Assembly: GCA_049116335.1 (NCBI GenBank)
Contig: JAGDYZ010000012.1
Location: forward strand, 1-64,000
Direction: 5' to 3'
DNA length: 64,000 bases
From: CANMIH01 sp049116335
GTDB taxonomy: Bacteria; Pseudomonadota; Alphaproteobacteria; Rhodobacterales; Rhodobacteraceae
Part shown: positions 52,873 through 61,886 of the stretch, one piece after another
Numbering within the stretch: the first letter of the stretch is position 1
How the letters are laid out: every line of letters starts with the position of its first letter
The notes under the pieces: generated by a model
Databases searched by the model: none
Told to the model about the DNA's origin: nothing
The model's input: only the letters and a program-made list of their open reading frames with translations
Program-made: the position numbers and the translations under genes

Positions 52873-53901
52873 TTGAATAGCTATACTCTTACCGACCTTG
52901 GATGGTCGGACCACTTCGCACATCAGGTCACAGACGACGACGCCGGGCTTACCCCTGTGCGCATCACCGAAGTGCAACGTGAAACATTGACCGGGCTTGG
53001 GCCTGACGGGTTCATCACGCTGGCGCCCAAAGGCAATGCCGGAGATTTCGCCGTGGGCGACTGGGTCCTGCATGATGGGGTCTGGGCGCAAAAGGTGCTT
53101 GAGCCGCAAAGCGATATGGTGCGCAAAGCCGCCGGACATCGCGCCGGACGTCAGCGCATTGCCGCCAATATCGACACCATTGCCATTGTCACCAGCTGCA
53201 ACGCGGATTTCAACATTCCAAGGTTGGAACGCTATCTGGCATTGGTGGCCAGCACCGGCGCCCTGCCCCTGATTGTCCTGACCAAAGCCGATCTGGATGC
53301 GGCGCAGGACTATATCCGTCAGGCGCAGGGACTGGGGCCTCTGGTGACCGTGGTCGCGCTGAATGCCAAAGAACCAGACGAGGCACATCGGCTTCTGCCC
53401 TGGTGCAAGGATGGTCAAACGCTGGCTCTGGTTGGCTCGTCGGGTGTTGGGAAAACCACGTTGCGCAATGCGCTGACCGGCAATCTGGCAGACACGCAGG
53501 GCATTCGTGAGGATGACGCGCGCGGCCGCCACACTACCACCTTCCGCAGCATGTCGGCGACAGTGGCGGGCGGCTGGCTGATCGATACGCCGGGGATGCG
53601 CGAGCTTCAGCTCACGGACGCAGCTGAGGGGATCGATGCGGTGTTTTCCGACATCGACGATCTGATCAGGCAATGCCGCTTCAGCGATTGCACGCATCAA
53701 TCCGAACCCGGATGTGCGGTTCGAGAGGCCATTGAAGCCGGCAATCTCGATCCCGACCGTCTTGAGCGCTACGAAAAACTGTTGCGCGAAGACGAGATCA
53801 ACAGCGAAAGCATCGCCCAGCGCCACGAGCGCACCCGCAACCTCGAGAAGACCTACAAAGAAGGCAAAGCCCGAGGCCGCAACAAACGCCGCGGGCGATA
53901 A
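52873..53901 (+). CDS. rsgA: Ribosome small subunit-dependent GTPase RsgA
   Basis: Circularly permuted GTPase that checks late maturation of the 30S subunit. It has 342 residues. G4 motif TKADLD comes first, then G1 GSSGVGKTTL, G3 DTPGMREL, and a C-terminal zinc site CRFSDCTHQSEPGCAV. The start is TTG 52873, with GGGA about 8 bases upstream; no ATG is in frame near the start of the conserved sequence. A rare start and a possible upstream ORF suggest low translation. The large minus-strand ORF over it is a shadow. Confidence 0.94.
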   Translation: MNSYTLTDLGWSDHFAHQVTDDDAGLTPVRITEVQRETLTGLGPDGFITLAPKGNAGDFAVGDWVLHDGVWAQKVLEPQSDMVRKAAGHRAGRQRIAANIDTIAIVTSCNADFNIPRLERYLALVASTGALPLIVLTKADLDAAQDYIRQAQGLGPLVTVVALNAKEPDEAHRLLPWCKDGQTLALVGSSGVGKTTLRNALTGNLADTQGIREDDARGRHTTTFRSMSATVAGGWLIDTPGMRELQLTDAAEGIDAVFSDIDDLIRQCRFSDCTHQSEPGCAVREAIEAGNLDPDRLERYEKLLREDEINSESIAQRHERTRNLEKTYKEGKARGRNKRRGR

Positions 53902-53973
53902 CCATCCCGGCCTCATCCGATGTAGATCGGGTGGGGCTTTCTCTCCCAACACGATGCTGAGCTTAGAAAATCA

Positions 53974-54219
53974 CTACCCCTGCAGGCTGGACAAGTAAGA
54001 TACCAGCAGTTGCCGTGCCCCTAAGTTCGCATCGATAGCTTGCTGCAAATCCTCAATATGATCAGGAGTTCCGCTACGCTGCACATTATTGGCACCCCAA
54101 GAAGATGTGCCAACGCCTGCCCGGTAGCGTTCGATTTCCGACTGGAGGGTGTCATTTTCCGTATCGATTACGTCAATTGCATCTATGATCTGGGGAATTT
54201 TTGAGGGAAGGTTTGTCAT
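53974..54219 (-). CDS. Hypothetical protein (81 aa)
   Basis: No family is recognised. The protein is helical and polar (PQIIDAIDVIDTENDTLQSE), with a central GVGTSSWGANN segment. ATG 54219 is used; ATG 54249 is an alternative. It lies between rsgA (convergent) and the SDR gene region. Confidence 0.5.
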   Translation of the reverse strand: MTNLPSKIPQIIDAIDVIDTENDTLQSEIERYRAGVGTSSWGANNVQRSGTPDHIEDLQQAIDANLGARQLLVSYLSSLQG

Positions 54220-54400
54220 CTGTTTTCGGCCCTTGGTACCAATGCTCATTCAACCGCTTCTGCGCCCACCCATGCAATGTTATAACACCGGAAAATGTCA
54301 ACTCGACGGCCCGGAAAAGCTCCACATTTTGCACCACATATACCAACGTACCTCTACATATACCCGTTTGGCAGCACTGTTCTCTAGTTCGCCCCCATCG

Positions 54401-55144
54401 TCACAGCGCCATAACCCCGCCGTCGACGGCGATGGCCTGTCCGGTCAGGTAGGTGTTTGACGGGTTCAGGATCGACAGCATGGTGGCGACGATCTCTTCC
54501 GGGGTGCCAAGGCGTTTCATCGGGCTGCCTGCGGCCAGAAGTTCGGATTTCTCGGCTATCTCACTTTCGGTGACCAAAGGTGTGGGGCTATAGAACGGGC
54601 AGATGGCATTGATGCGGATGTTTTTGCGCGCGAACTCCACCGCCGCCGTTCGGGTCAGGCCAACAACCGCGTGTTTCGCCGCCGCATAGGCCGCAAGCTT
54701 TGGGGCGCCGTTGATCCCCGCCACCGAGGCCACATTCAATATCGCGCCGCCCCCCGAGGCCATCATAAGCGGGATCTGGTGTTTCATGCCAAAGAACACC
54801 CCCTTAGTGTTAACGGCAAAATTCCGATCCATGTCCTCTTCGGTGGTCTCCAACAGGCTTTTCATCGGAGACGAGAGACCGGCGTTGTTCACCGCGATGT
54901 CCAAGATACCAAACTGCTGCTCTGCCAGCACGCAGAGGGCTTTGACCTCCGCCTCGTTGGAGACATCGCACCGCAAGGTTTTCACAGCCGCGCCCAGACC
55001 CTCCGCCGTTTCGGTCAGACCGTCGATATTCACATCCCCCAAAACAAGATTGGCCCCGCTGAGCGCAAGGTTCTGCGCCAGTATCCGGCCAAAGCCGCTT
55101 GCCGCCCCGGTGATCAGAACGGTTTTCCCCTCAAAGTCGCTCAT
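54401..55144 (-). CDS. Short-chain dehydrogenase/reductase (3-hydroxybutyrate dehydrogenase-like)
   Basis: A 247-residue classical SDR. Cofactor loop TGAASGFG at about residues 12-19, NNAG in IAVNNAGLSS, catalytic YxxxK in AYAAAKHAVVG, serine in LNVASVAGI. The acidic D in VLGDVNIDG at the end of beta-2 indicates preference for NAD(H). Substrate unknown. AAGGA precedes ATG 55144. Confidence 0.93.
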   Translation of the reverse strand: MSDFEGKTVLITGAASGFGRILAQNLALSGANLVLGDVNIDGLTETAEGLGAAVKTLRCDVSNEAEVKALCVLAEQQFGILDIAVNNAGLSSPMKSLLETTEEDMDRNFAVNTKGVFFGMKHQIPLMMASGGGAILNVASVAGINGAPKLAAYAAAKHAVVGLTRTAAVEFARKNIRINAICPFYSPTPLVTESEIAEKSELLAAGSPMKRLGTPEEIVATMLSILNPSNTYLTGQAIAVDGGVMAL

Positions 55145-55381
55145 GTTACATTCCTTTTTCACCACATCTTACGACCAGCCAAACGTGCCTCTAAAGATGC
55201 CCAAAGAAGACACTTTTTCCAGGGTCACACAAGATTTACACCTGTCTATACCTGAACAATCACTTTGATTGAAATTGATGTTGTGTTGGTGCCTGTGGTC
55301 GTTGGTTAAACAGTCGGAAGAATGAGCAAGATTGATTTTGTAAGTGCTGGTCAGTTTAACATTTCATGATTGGAAAACCCG

Positions 55382-55702
55382 ATGACAAAACTCTTGCCAA
55401 CTCTAGGCCTCGCTTGCGCGACTATGATCATCTCAGGCACGGCGGCACTGGCGGCTCATGATATGACGTTCCGTGGCCCCAGCACTTGGCGCAAGGTTTG
55501 GAGCAGCCAAGACACCTGTTATTCAGACAACCAAAACACAGGGTATTCCTGCGTCGCGTTGGGCAAAAAGAACTACTGCGGTAAATCCATGTATGTCAGC
55601 CCGGGCACCCGTGAAGTGGCGCAGAAAAAGTGGCAACAAGGACAAACGGTTTCTGTGCGGTCGACCTCAAACAATGCGGTTGTTTGCGATATTACGCCCT
55701 GA
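55382..55702 (+). CDS. Small exported cysteine-containing protein (106 aa)
   Basis: No family is recognised. A signal peptide is clear: LLPTLGLACATMIISGTAALA with cleavage likely after ALA. The mature protein of about 80 residues has four cysteines (DTCYSD, GYSCVAL, NYCGKS and VVCDIT), which could form two disulfides, and is basic. The size and pattern are those of small periplasmic or secreted stable folds. ATG 55382 is used in place of TTG 55370. Confidence 0.7.
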   Translation: MTKLLPTLGLACATMIISGTAALAAHDMTFRGPSTWRKVWSSQDTCYSDNQNTGYSCVALGKKNYCGKSMYVSPGTREVAQKKWQQGQTVSVRSTSNNAVVCDITP

Positions 55703-55708
55703 GTTCTT

Positions 55709-55742
55709 GAGGATGATGCGCAGGTCACTGTGCATTGTCCTC
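55709..55742 (+). terminator. Weak hairpin after the small exported protein gene
   Basis: GAGGATGATGCGCA (55709-55722) pairs with TGTGCATTGTCCTC (55729-55742) with two internal mismatches and G-U pairs. It begins 7 bases beyond the stop codon. No U-tract follows, so termination is uncertain. Confidence 0.4.
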
Positions 55743-56021
55743 GACGATCTTCGTTGGTCGCGTTCGCACAAACTATCGGGGCCTTCCTGCCCACAAACAC
55801 ACTTAAAGACCACTTAAGGCGCTTCCGCCAGAGTTGCACTCCTTCCCACATCACACCTGCTCGCTACGCACAGAGACTGCGGGTTCGCGGTTCATACGTA
55901 TACATTTGCACGATCCGAGGCTTTAATTCCGAGAAAAAGTGTCGTTTTTGACATGGAGCATTTGCGCAGAGCGCTTCCTCGTATATGAGGCCCGCTAGCA
56001 CATATAACTCAAAGCAGGCTC
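55743..56021. other. Gene-free stretch before the desaturase gene
   Basis: An ORF at 55730-55951 has no domain, start site or compositional support. No operator was recognised. It presumably holds the desaturase promoter. Confidence 0.4.
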
Positions 56022-57056
56022 ATGTTCGACCAAACCAATGCCGATGGGATCGGCGAAGCAACCCGCACCCCTCGGGAGTGGGTCAAGGTTCTTGCGAAAT
56101 ACCGCGATCCCAGCACTCTGCGCAGCTCCTATGAAGTTGCCGTCACAATAGCCCCCTTTTTGCTGTTGTGGGGGCTGGCTTGGTGGTCGCTCAGTTACAG
56201 TTATCTGGCCGCCTTCGCGATCTCTTTGTTGAATGGTGCCTTCCTGCTGCGCCTGTTTACCATCCAGCATGACTGCGGCCATGGATCACTGTTCTCCAAC
56301 CGCACCGCGAGCGACTGGATCGGCCGCGCCTTGGGCGTCCTGACACTCACCCCCTATGATGTTTGGCGTCGCACCCATTCGATTCACCACGGCGCGGCGG
56401 GCAATCTGTCCCAGCGCGGGATCGGTGACATCTACACCATGACGCTGGAAGAATATCAGGCCCAGTCCAAGTTTGAGCAGCTGAAATATCGCCTGTATCG
56501 CAACCCGATTGTGCTGTTTGGGTTTGGCCCCAGCTATTTGTTTCTGTTGCAGAACCGTCTGCCGCTTGGGTTGACCCATGCGCGCAAATATTGGGTGAGT
56601 GCCATGGGCACCAATGTGGCGCTGATCGCCGCGCTTGGGGTGATCTGGTATTTTGGCGGCTGGGGTCCGATCCTGTTGATCTTCCTGCCCTCTACCCTTT
56701 TGGCGGCGACCGCAGGCATGTGGCTGTTTTATGTCCAGCACCAGTTTGAAGAAACCCATTGGGACAAGCAAGAAGACTGGGACGTTCACGAGGCCGCCTT
56801 GAAAGGCAGCTCGCACTACGTGATGCCAAAGCCTCTACAATGGCTTAGCGCCAATATCGGCATTCACCATGTGCATCACCTCTATAGCCGTATTCCGTTT
56901 TATCGCTTGCCCGAAGTGTTGCGTGATCATGCCGAGCTGGTCGACAACAACCGCATGACCATCTGGGAAAGTCTCTCTTTTGCCCGCCTCCATATCTGGG
57001 ACGAGAAAAGCCGCCGCTTGTTGTCATTTGCACAGGCCCGCGCGCTGAGCGCGTAA
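56022..57056 (+). CDS. Fatty acid desaturase
   Basis: A 344-residue membrane di-iron desaturase. Three histidine boxes are intact: HDCGHGS at about residue 88, HSIHH at about 125, and HHVHH at about 286. Four or more membrane segments surround them. It resembles acyl-lipid delta-12/omega-6 desaturases. The gene is alone, ended by a strong terminator. It could adjust membrane fluidity or modify sphingolipid/ornithine lipid chains. Confidence 0.92.
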   Translation: MFDQTNADGIGEATRTPREWVKVLAKYRDPSTLRSSYEVAVTIAPFLLLWGLAWWSLSYSYLAAFAISLLNGAFLLRLFTIQHDCGHGSLFSNRTASDWIGRALGVLTLTPYDVWRRTHSIHHGAAGNLSQRGIGDIYTMTLEEYQAQSKFEQLKYRLYRNPIVLFGFGPSYLFLLQNRLPLGLTHARKYWVSAMGTNVALIAALGVIWYFGGWGPILLIFLPSTLLAATAGMWLFYVQHQFEETHWDKQEDWDVHEAALKGSSHYVMPKPLQWLSANIGIHHVHHLYSRIPFYRLPEVLRDHAELVDNNRMTIWESLSFARLHIWDEKSRRLLSFAQARALSA

Positions 57057-57060
57057 ACAA

Positions 57061-57090
57061 AAAAACGCCAGTCCCCGGACTGGCGTTTTT
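57061..57090. terminator. Bidirectional intrinsic terminator
   Basis: AAAAACGCCAGTC pairs with GACTGGCGTTTTT around CCCG. It stands between the convergent desaturase (ends 57056) and diguanylate cyclase (ends 57106) genes and has a T run on both strands. Confidence 0.92.
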
Positions 57091-57105
57091 CGTTAGGGCA
57101 ATCTG

Positions 57106-58932
57106 TTAGCCCGCCTTTTTGTCTGGTTCCTGATCTGGATCTACCGGAGTTTCGGCGCTCCAGGTTCCGGCACTGTGCGGCCCATCAAGCCGGGCGCAAT
57201 CGTGGTCAGACGCCCCTCCCCCATCCGCCAGAACCACCATATTGCGGCCCTGCGCCTTGGCTTCGTAAAGCGCATCATCTGCGGAACGAAGCAGGAGCTG
57301 AGGCAGCGCCCCATGCTCAGGGTAAAGAGACACACCCACCGAGATGGTGATACGTGGCAGGGTCTTTTCGCCGTAACGCACTTTGATGTTTTCAACGGTA
57401 CGCCGCAGACGCTCTGCCCGTTCGAGCGCGGTCTCGCGATCACATTTGGGCAGGATCACGGTAAACTCTTCCCCACCGGGGCGGCAGGCCACATCATCCC
57501 CGTCACAGTCCTGCTGCAACACCGATCCAACGGCGCGCAACACCATATCCCCGGCGTCATGCCCATGGGTGTCGTTGAACTTTTTGAAGTGGTCAACGTC
57601 GATAGCAATCACAGAGAAGGTATCGCCCGAGCGCTCACAATCATTGATGGCTTTGCGCAGCGTTTCGGTCATGTGGCGACGGTTGAACAACCCCGTCAGT
57701 GGGTCTCGCACCGATTGGTCATGCAGCTCATCGCGCATGCGCACATTTGCAATGGCCATCGAGATTTGTTCCGAGCACATCTGAGCCAAATTGCGGTCCG
57801 CATAAAAGGCGTCTGTGTCAAAGTCTTTGGAGCGCAGATGCAGCAGGCCCACGGTTTCGCCATGCGCAAGGATCGGGAAACAGAAATAGGGGCGCCCGTC
57901 ATGGGGCTCTGCATGTTCACAGGTAAAGTTGATCTCACTCACCCCGAACTCATAGGTCCGACCGCGCCGCAGACCCCAGCATTCTTCTGGGTGAATATGC
58001 TCTTTATGACCGCCGCCATTCCAGCTTGCACAGCCATCCAGAACGTCGCGCGAGTTTGAATAGACATAAACGCTGCCCTCGGCATTGGGCAGAATATGGG
58101 TCATAAAACGCGCCACCATGCCAAAAAGCTCATCCAACGAACGGCTGGATTGCAGCCATTCATTCAACTCGCCCAGCAACTTCACATCCCGTGCGAGACG
58201 CAGCTGTTCGCTCATCATTTCCTTTTCGCTGTTTGAGCGTTGTTCGAGCGCAACATACTGATTGCGGTTCGCCCGATAGACGATGACGGAGACAATCCCC
58301 ATGGTCAGCAAGGCGAGCCCAGTGAGCACGGACAACAAGACCCGCACCCGCAAGACAAAACTGGCCCGCACTTCGGTGATATCGGTGTAAAACTCGATCG
58401 CCCCAACGGCGCGTCCATTGTCGACAACCGGCTCAAACACCTCGGCAATCTCATGCGTTGTCACACTCTCATTCAGAGCATGAAGCGCAAGCCCATCAAT
58501 CTCAGAGGCGGGCGCCTGATCGCGATGATAGACAACCTCACCATCCGAAATGAGCGCGGCGGGGAAATGCCCCTCGTCATGCCCATGAATATCTTCGGTG
58601 CGCGTCGACCAGAAAACCTCGCCATCCAATGTGTACATTTTAAAACGGTAGACATCTGACGCTTCGGGCAGAAGCTTAAGATATTCGATATCTGTGTTGG
58701 TCAGGGTGCCGTTTGCAAAGGTCTCTGCCGGATCACTCAAATGCAGAATCACACGTCGATGCCAGAGCTGCGCCTGTTTTCGGATGTCTGCTTCCATCAG
58801 CCGTTCCACTATCGGGACCGGCACCTGCACCACAAACCAGATGGCCCCGGCAACAACAGCGGCAAAAACCGAGAGCCATGTCAAAGGTTTGACAATTCTC
58901 CCACCCCAAAGGGATTTCATAAACCTGCGCAT
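57106..58932 (-). CDS. Diguanylate cyclase with periplasmic sensor and GAF domain
   Basis: A 608-residue membrane protein. TM1 is at about residues 18-38, a periplasmic domain at 39-190, and TM2 at about 195-217. A GAF-like domain (about 255-400) has several cysteines and histidines (HIHPEECWG, FTCEHAEPHDG). The GGDEF domain (about 420-585) keeps the active GGEEF in ACRPGGEEFTVIL, so c-di-GMP synthesis is likely. The inhibitory RxxD site five residues upstream is not present (DGDD there), so product inhibition through that site is unlikely. The C-terminal 40 residues are low-complexity acidic. Confidence 0.93.
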   Translation of the reverse strand: MRRFMKSLWGGRIVKPLTWLSVFAAVVAGAIWFVVQVPVPIVERLMEADIRKQAQLWHRRVILHLSDPAETFANGTLTNTDIEYLKLLPEASDVYRFKMYTLDGEVFWSTRTEDIHGHDEGHFPAALISDGEVVYHRDQAPASEIDGLALHALNESVTTHEIAEVFEPVVDNGRAVGAIEFYTDITEVRASFVLRVRVLLSVLTGLALLTMGIVSVIVYRANRNQYVALEQRSNSEKEMMSEQLRLARDVKLLGELNEWLQSSRSLDELFGMVARFMTHILPNAEGSVYVYSNSRDVLDGCASWNGGGHKEHIHPEECWGLRRGRTYEFGVSEINFTCEHAEPHDGRPYFCFPILAHGETVGLLHLRSKDFDTDAFYADRNLAQMCSEQISMAIANVRMRDELHDQSVRDPLTGLFNRRHMTETLRKAINDCERSGDTFSVIAIDVDHFKKFNDTHGHDAGDMVLRAVGSVLQQDCDGDDVACRPGGEEFTVILPKCDRETALERAERLRRTVENIKVRYGEKTLPRITISVGVSLYPEHGALPQLLLRSADDALYEAKAQGRNMVVLADGGGASDHDCARLDGPHSAGTWSAETPVDPDQEPDKKAG

Positions 58933-59113
58933 CAATCTTGCTACCCAATTTCCACTTTGGCCGCAGATTGACAGAAAACATTAAGCCACTGGTAAAGCGC
59001 CCCTAACCAAAAAGATACAATTCAGCCAATACCTTCGAGGGCCACGGGCCAAAAGATCAGGTTTCCCCACTGATACTTTATTCTCAGGCGGTTCCCCCTG
59101 GTAGGAAAGGCAA

Positions 59114-59139
59114 AACGCCGCCCCAACAGGAGCGGCGTT
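59114..59139 (-). terminator. Intrinsic terminator of the M20 amidohydrolase gene
   Basis: AACGCCGCCCC (59114-59124) pairs with GGAGCGGCGTT (59129-59139) with one wobble around AACA. On the minus strand the stem ends in TTTTG. It lies 25 bases beyond the amidohydrolase stop codon. Confidence 0.8.
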
Positions 59140-59163
59140 CCGATGTCCCAGACGGGATAATTT

Positions 59164-60327
59164 TTAGGCAATCGGCATACGCTGTTCGACGATCTCTGCC
59201 CACCAAGAGCAGCCCGCTGGGATAGCGTTGTCGTCAAAGTTATACTCTGGGTGGTGCACTGCCGCGGTGTCACCGTTGCCCACCAGAATATAGGCGCCGG
59301 GGCGCTCTTCGAGCATAAAGGCAAAGTCTTCGCCGCCCATCACGAGCGGCGCTTCTTCGCACTGGCCCGATACCGAACGCGCCACGTCGGCGGCAAACTC
59401 GGTCTGGGTTTCGTGGTTCACCATCACTGGATAGCCACGCATGTAATTGATGTCAGCGGTGCCGCCAAAGGTCGCCGCGACGCCGTTACAGATCTCGCGA
59501 ATGCGGGTTTCAGCCAGATCCCGCATCTCTTTCGACATGGTGCGCACGGTGCCACGGATGGTCACGCGCTGAGGAATGACGTTGAACGCCTTCGACGAGC
59601 TTTCCATCGAGGTAACCGACACAACAATCTGATCGACAGGATCGGCATTGCGCGACGAAATGGTCTGCAGTGTCGAGATCGCCTGCGCGGTCATCACGGC
59701 GGTGTCCACGGTCTCATGTGGCTTGGCGGCGTGGCCCCCTTTGCCTTCAAACTCAATCTCATAGGTGTCGGTTGCGGCAAAGAACGCGCCGGGGCGGATC
59801 GCAAACGACCCCACCGGACGGCCCGGCCAGTTGTGCATGCCGTAGACTTCCTGAATGTTCCAGCGGTCCATCATGCCGTCTTCACACATCTCGCGGCCCC
59901 CGCCGCCGCCTTCTTCGGCGGGCTGGAAGATCACAACAACCGTGCCGTCAAAGTTCCGCGTCTCGGACAGATATTTCGCGGCGCCCAGCAGCATGGCGGT
60001 ATGCCCGTCATGGCCACATGCGTGCATGGCTCCGTCTGTCTTTGACGCGTACTCAACACCGGTTTGCTCGTGGATCGGCAGCGCATCCATGTCGGCGCGC
60101 AGGCCAATCACTTTGCCCGAACCGGTGTCACGGCCTTTGATCACACCAACAACGCCGGTGCGGCCAATGCCGGTGACCACTTCGTCACAGCCAAAGGCGG
60201 TCAGCTTTTCGGCAACCAGCGCGCTGGTGCGATGCGTTTCAAATAGGATTTCCGGGTTTTCGTGGATGTCTCGTCGCCATGTGGTGATTTCATCCTGCAA
60301 CTCGGCGAAACGGTTTTTGACGGGCAT
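59164..60327 (-). CDS. M20D-family amidohydrolase (hippurate hydrolase-like)
   Basis: A 387-residue metal-dependent amidohydrolase that probably cleaves N-acyl amino acids. Metal ligands and catalytic residues are visible in HACGHDGHTAMLLGAA (cysteine, histidines), PAEEGGGG (Glu pair), YGMHNWPGRPVG and VMGGEDFAFMLE. ATG 60327 is preceded by GGAG with good spacing. Upstream lies a nested palindrome, then the FAD oxidoreductase gene. Confidence 0.93.
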   Translation of the reverse strand: MPVKNRFAELQDEITTWRRDIHENPEILFETHRTSALVAEKLTAFGCDEVVTGIGRTGVVGVIKGRDTGSGKVIGLRADMDALPIHEQTGVEYASKTDGAMHACGHDGHTAMLLGAAKYLSETRNFDGTVVVIFQPAEEGGGGGREMCEDGMMDRWNIQEVYGMHNWPGRPVGSFAIRPGAFFAATDTYEIEFEGKGGHAAKPHETVDTAVMTAQAISTLQTISSRNADPVDQIVVSVTSMESSSKAFNVIPQRVTIRGTVRTMSKEMRDLAETRIREICNGVAATFGGTADINYMRGYPVMVNHETQTEFAADVARSVSGQCEEAPLVMGGEDFAFMLEERPGAYILVGNGDTAAVHHPEYNFDDNAIPAGCSWWAEIVEQRMPIA

Positions 60328-60462
60328 AATGGGCTCCATGTTGAGCATCCGGACCAAAGACGTCAGGGGCCAATGGCCCCACAACGGATGCAAATTTTTA
60401 GATTGCGGCGGTGCGTACTGCGCACCAACTGAGCGCAAGATAAGCGTTCTGGGATATTGAGC

Positions 60463-60502
60463 AAGGTGGACCGCAGGAAAACTTGTCCAATTGGTCCACC
60501 TT
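60463..60502. promoter_or_regulatory. Nested palindromes upstream of the amidohydrolase gene, candidate operator
   Basis: AAGGTGGACC (60463-60472) and GGTCCACCTT (60493-60502) are perfect inverted copies separated by 20 bases. The right end of the spacer makes a second palindrome, CCAATTGG (60487-60494). Together they give three TGGACC/TGGTCC-like half-sites. It may be a regulator site for the amidohydrolase gene, or a 3' hairpin of the oxidoreductase gene. Confidence 0.5.
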
Positions 60503-60542
60503 TTACACCAAAACTGTTCACATTTTTGATCAGATTACAGAA

Positions 60543-61886
60543 CTAGATACTGGGACCGGGCACAAGCTTGGATCCATCTGTAAAGCGCGACAAACGGAAT
60601 CGGCTTAGATCGTGGCCGGTGTCTTGTTCCATCGCCAGGGCGACGGCAATTTTACCAAAGGCCGGGCCGATCCCGAACCCATGGCCGCACATGCCGGTGA
60701 CGGCCGTCAGTCCCGGCAGATCCGAGACCGTATCCACAACCGGCACGATATCCGGCATCACATCAATCATGCCCGCCCAAGACTTTGCCGCATGCACAGG
60801 GCCGGCCTGCGGATAAAACCGCTCAAAATAGCCCAAAAGCTCCTGCACTTTATGCCGTGCAGGTTCAGGGTCGAGCACGCGCATACGCTCAAACGGGGTT
60901 TCATCATCTTCGGTCCAGCTGCGTGGTGTGTCCCAGGCATCAGGAAAGCCTTTGGGCGCCTTGGAGTGATAAACCATCTTCAGCCCGCCTTTGATCACCA
61001 TCGGCAGGTAATGTTTGAGCGCGCGGAAGCTGTCGGGGCCGATGAACAGCTCAGAAAAGCCGCCGGGGGCCACAGTATAGCCGCCATCGTCGCGACGGCG
61101 CAGAGCAAACCGCCCCTCACCTGCCGCGCCATCAAAGACATCAGGCAAAGGATGGGTGGCCAGCGCAGTAGAGCGCACTGACAGTTGGGGCATGCTGACC
61201 CCATGACGGCGGAGGAACAGCGAAGACCACACCCCCCCGGCCAGCACCACACGATCCGCTTTGATGCGGCCCTGTTCGGTGACAACGCCTGTCACCCGCC
61301 CCGCCTGCCGATCCAGTGTACGTACGGCGCAATCCTCAATCAGAACCGCGCCCTCATGCTGGGCCAATCGCGCAAGTTCAGGCACGGCAACCCAAGGCTC
61401 GCCTTTCATATCCGTGGGCGTATGCAACGCGCCAATCCAAGGCGCATGCGGTTCGCCCATAACCCGCACTGTTTCCTGCGCATTCATCATGTAAGACGAC
61501 ACACCCAGTGGCTTGGCCTCATCCAGCCAGTCCTGAAACCGGCCCATCTCGTCCTCGGACGTGCCCACATAGGTCACACCAACGGTTTTGACCCCACAGC
61601 GCCCCAGGCACTCGGCATCCAGGTCTTGCCAGAGTTTCTGCGATTCGAGCGCGATTGGGATCTCAGCCATGTCGCGACCCTGCACCCGGATCCAGCCCCA
61701 ATTGCGACTGGATTGCTCAGCCGCAATGCGCCCCTTTTCCAACAGAACAACGCGAAGCCCCTGGCGGGCCGCATAAAGCGCTGTGGAAACGCCAATAACC
61801 CCGCCACCAATGACAATCAGATCGACCTCATCGGGAAGAGGTGCAGAAAACTCAACAGGGCCCTCGGCCCGAAATGGGAAAGTCAC
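60543..61886 (-). CDS. FAD-dependent oxidoreductase (DAO family)
   Basis: A 447-residue flavoprotein of the D-amino acid oxidase/glycine oxidase-like group. FAD motif is DLIVIGGGVIGVSTALYAARQG in outline (GGGVIG), with SSRNWGWIRVQGRD next, and CGHGFGIGPAFGKI near the C-terminus. It likely oxidises a secondary or N-substituted amino acid. It begins at GTG 61886, overlapping the ArgE-like stop by 4 bases, so the two are coupled. Confidence 0.93.
   Translation of the reverse strand: MTFPFRAEGPVEFSAPLPDEVDLIVIGGGVIGVSTALYAARQGLRVVLLEKGRIAAEQSSRNWGWIRVQGRDMAEIPIALESQKLWQDLDAECLGRCGVKTVGVTYVGTSEDEMGRFQDWLDEAKPLGVSSYMMNAQETVRVMGEPHAPWIGALHTPTDMKGEPWVAVPELARLAQHEGAVLIEDCAVRTLDRQAGRVTGVVTEQGRIKADRVVLAGGVWSSLFLRRHGVSMPQLSVRSTALATHPLPDVFDGAAGEGRFALRRRDDGGYTVAPGGFSELFIGPDSFRALKHYLPMVIKGGLKMVYHSKAPKGFPDAWDTPRSWTEDDETPFERMRVLDPEPARHKVQELLGYFERFYPQAGPVHAAKSWAGMIDVMPDIVPVVDTVSDLPGLTAVTGMCGHGFGIGPAFGKIAVALAMEQDTGHDLSRFRLSRFTDGSKLVPGPSI

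Noticed and set aside
52756..53952. 398-aa minus-strand ORF
   Set aside because: Antisense to rsgA, whose permuted GTPase motifs are all present on the plus strand.
55730..55951. 73-aa plus-strand ORF
   Set aside because: No ribosome binding site, domain or coding-like composition; it begins inside a hairpin after the exported protein gene.
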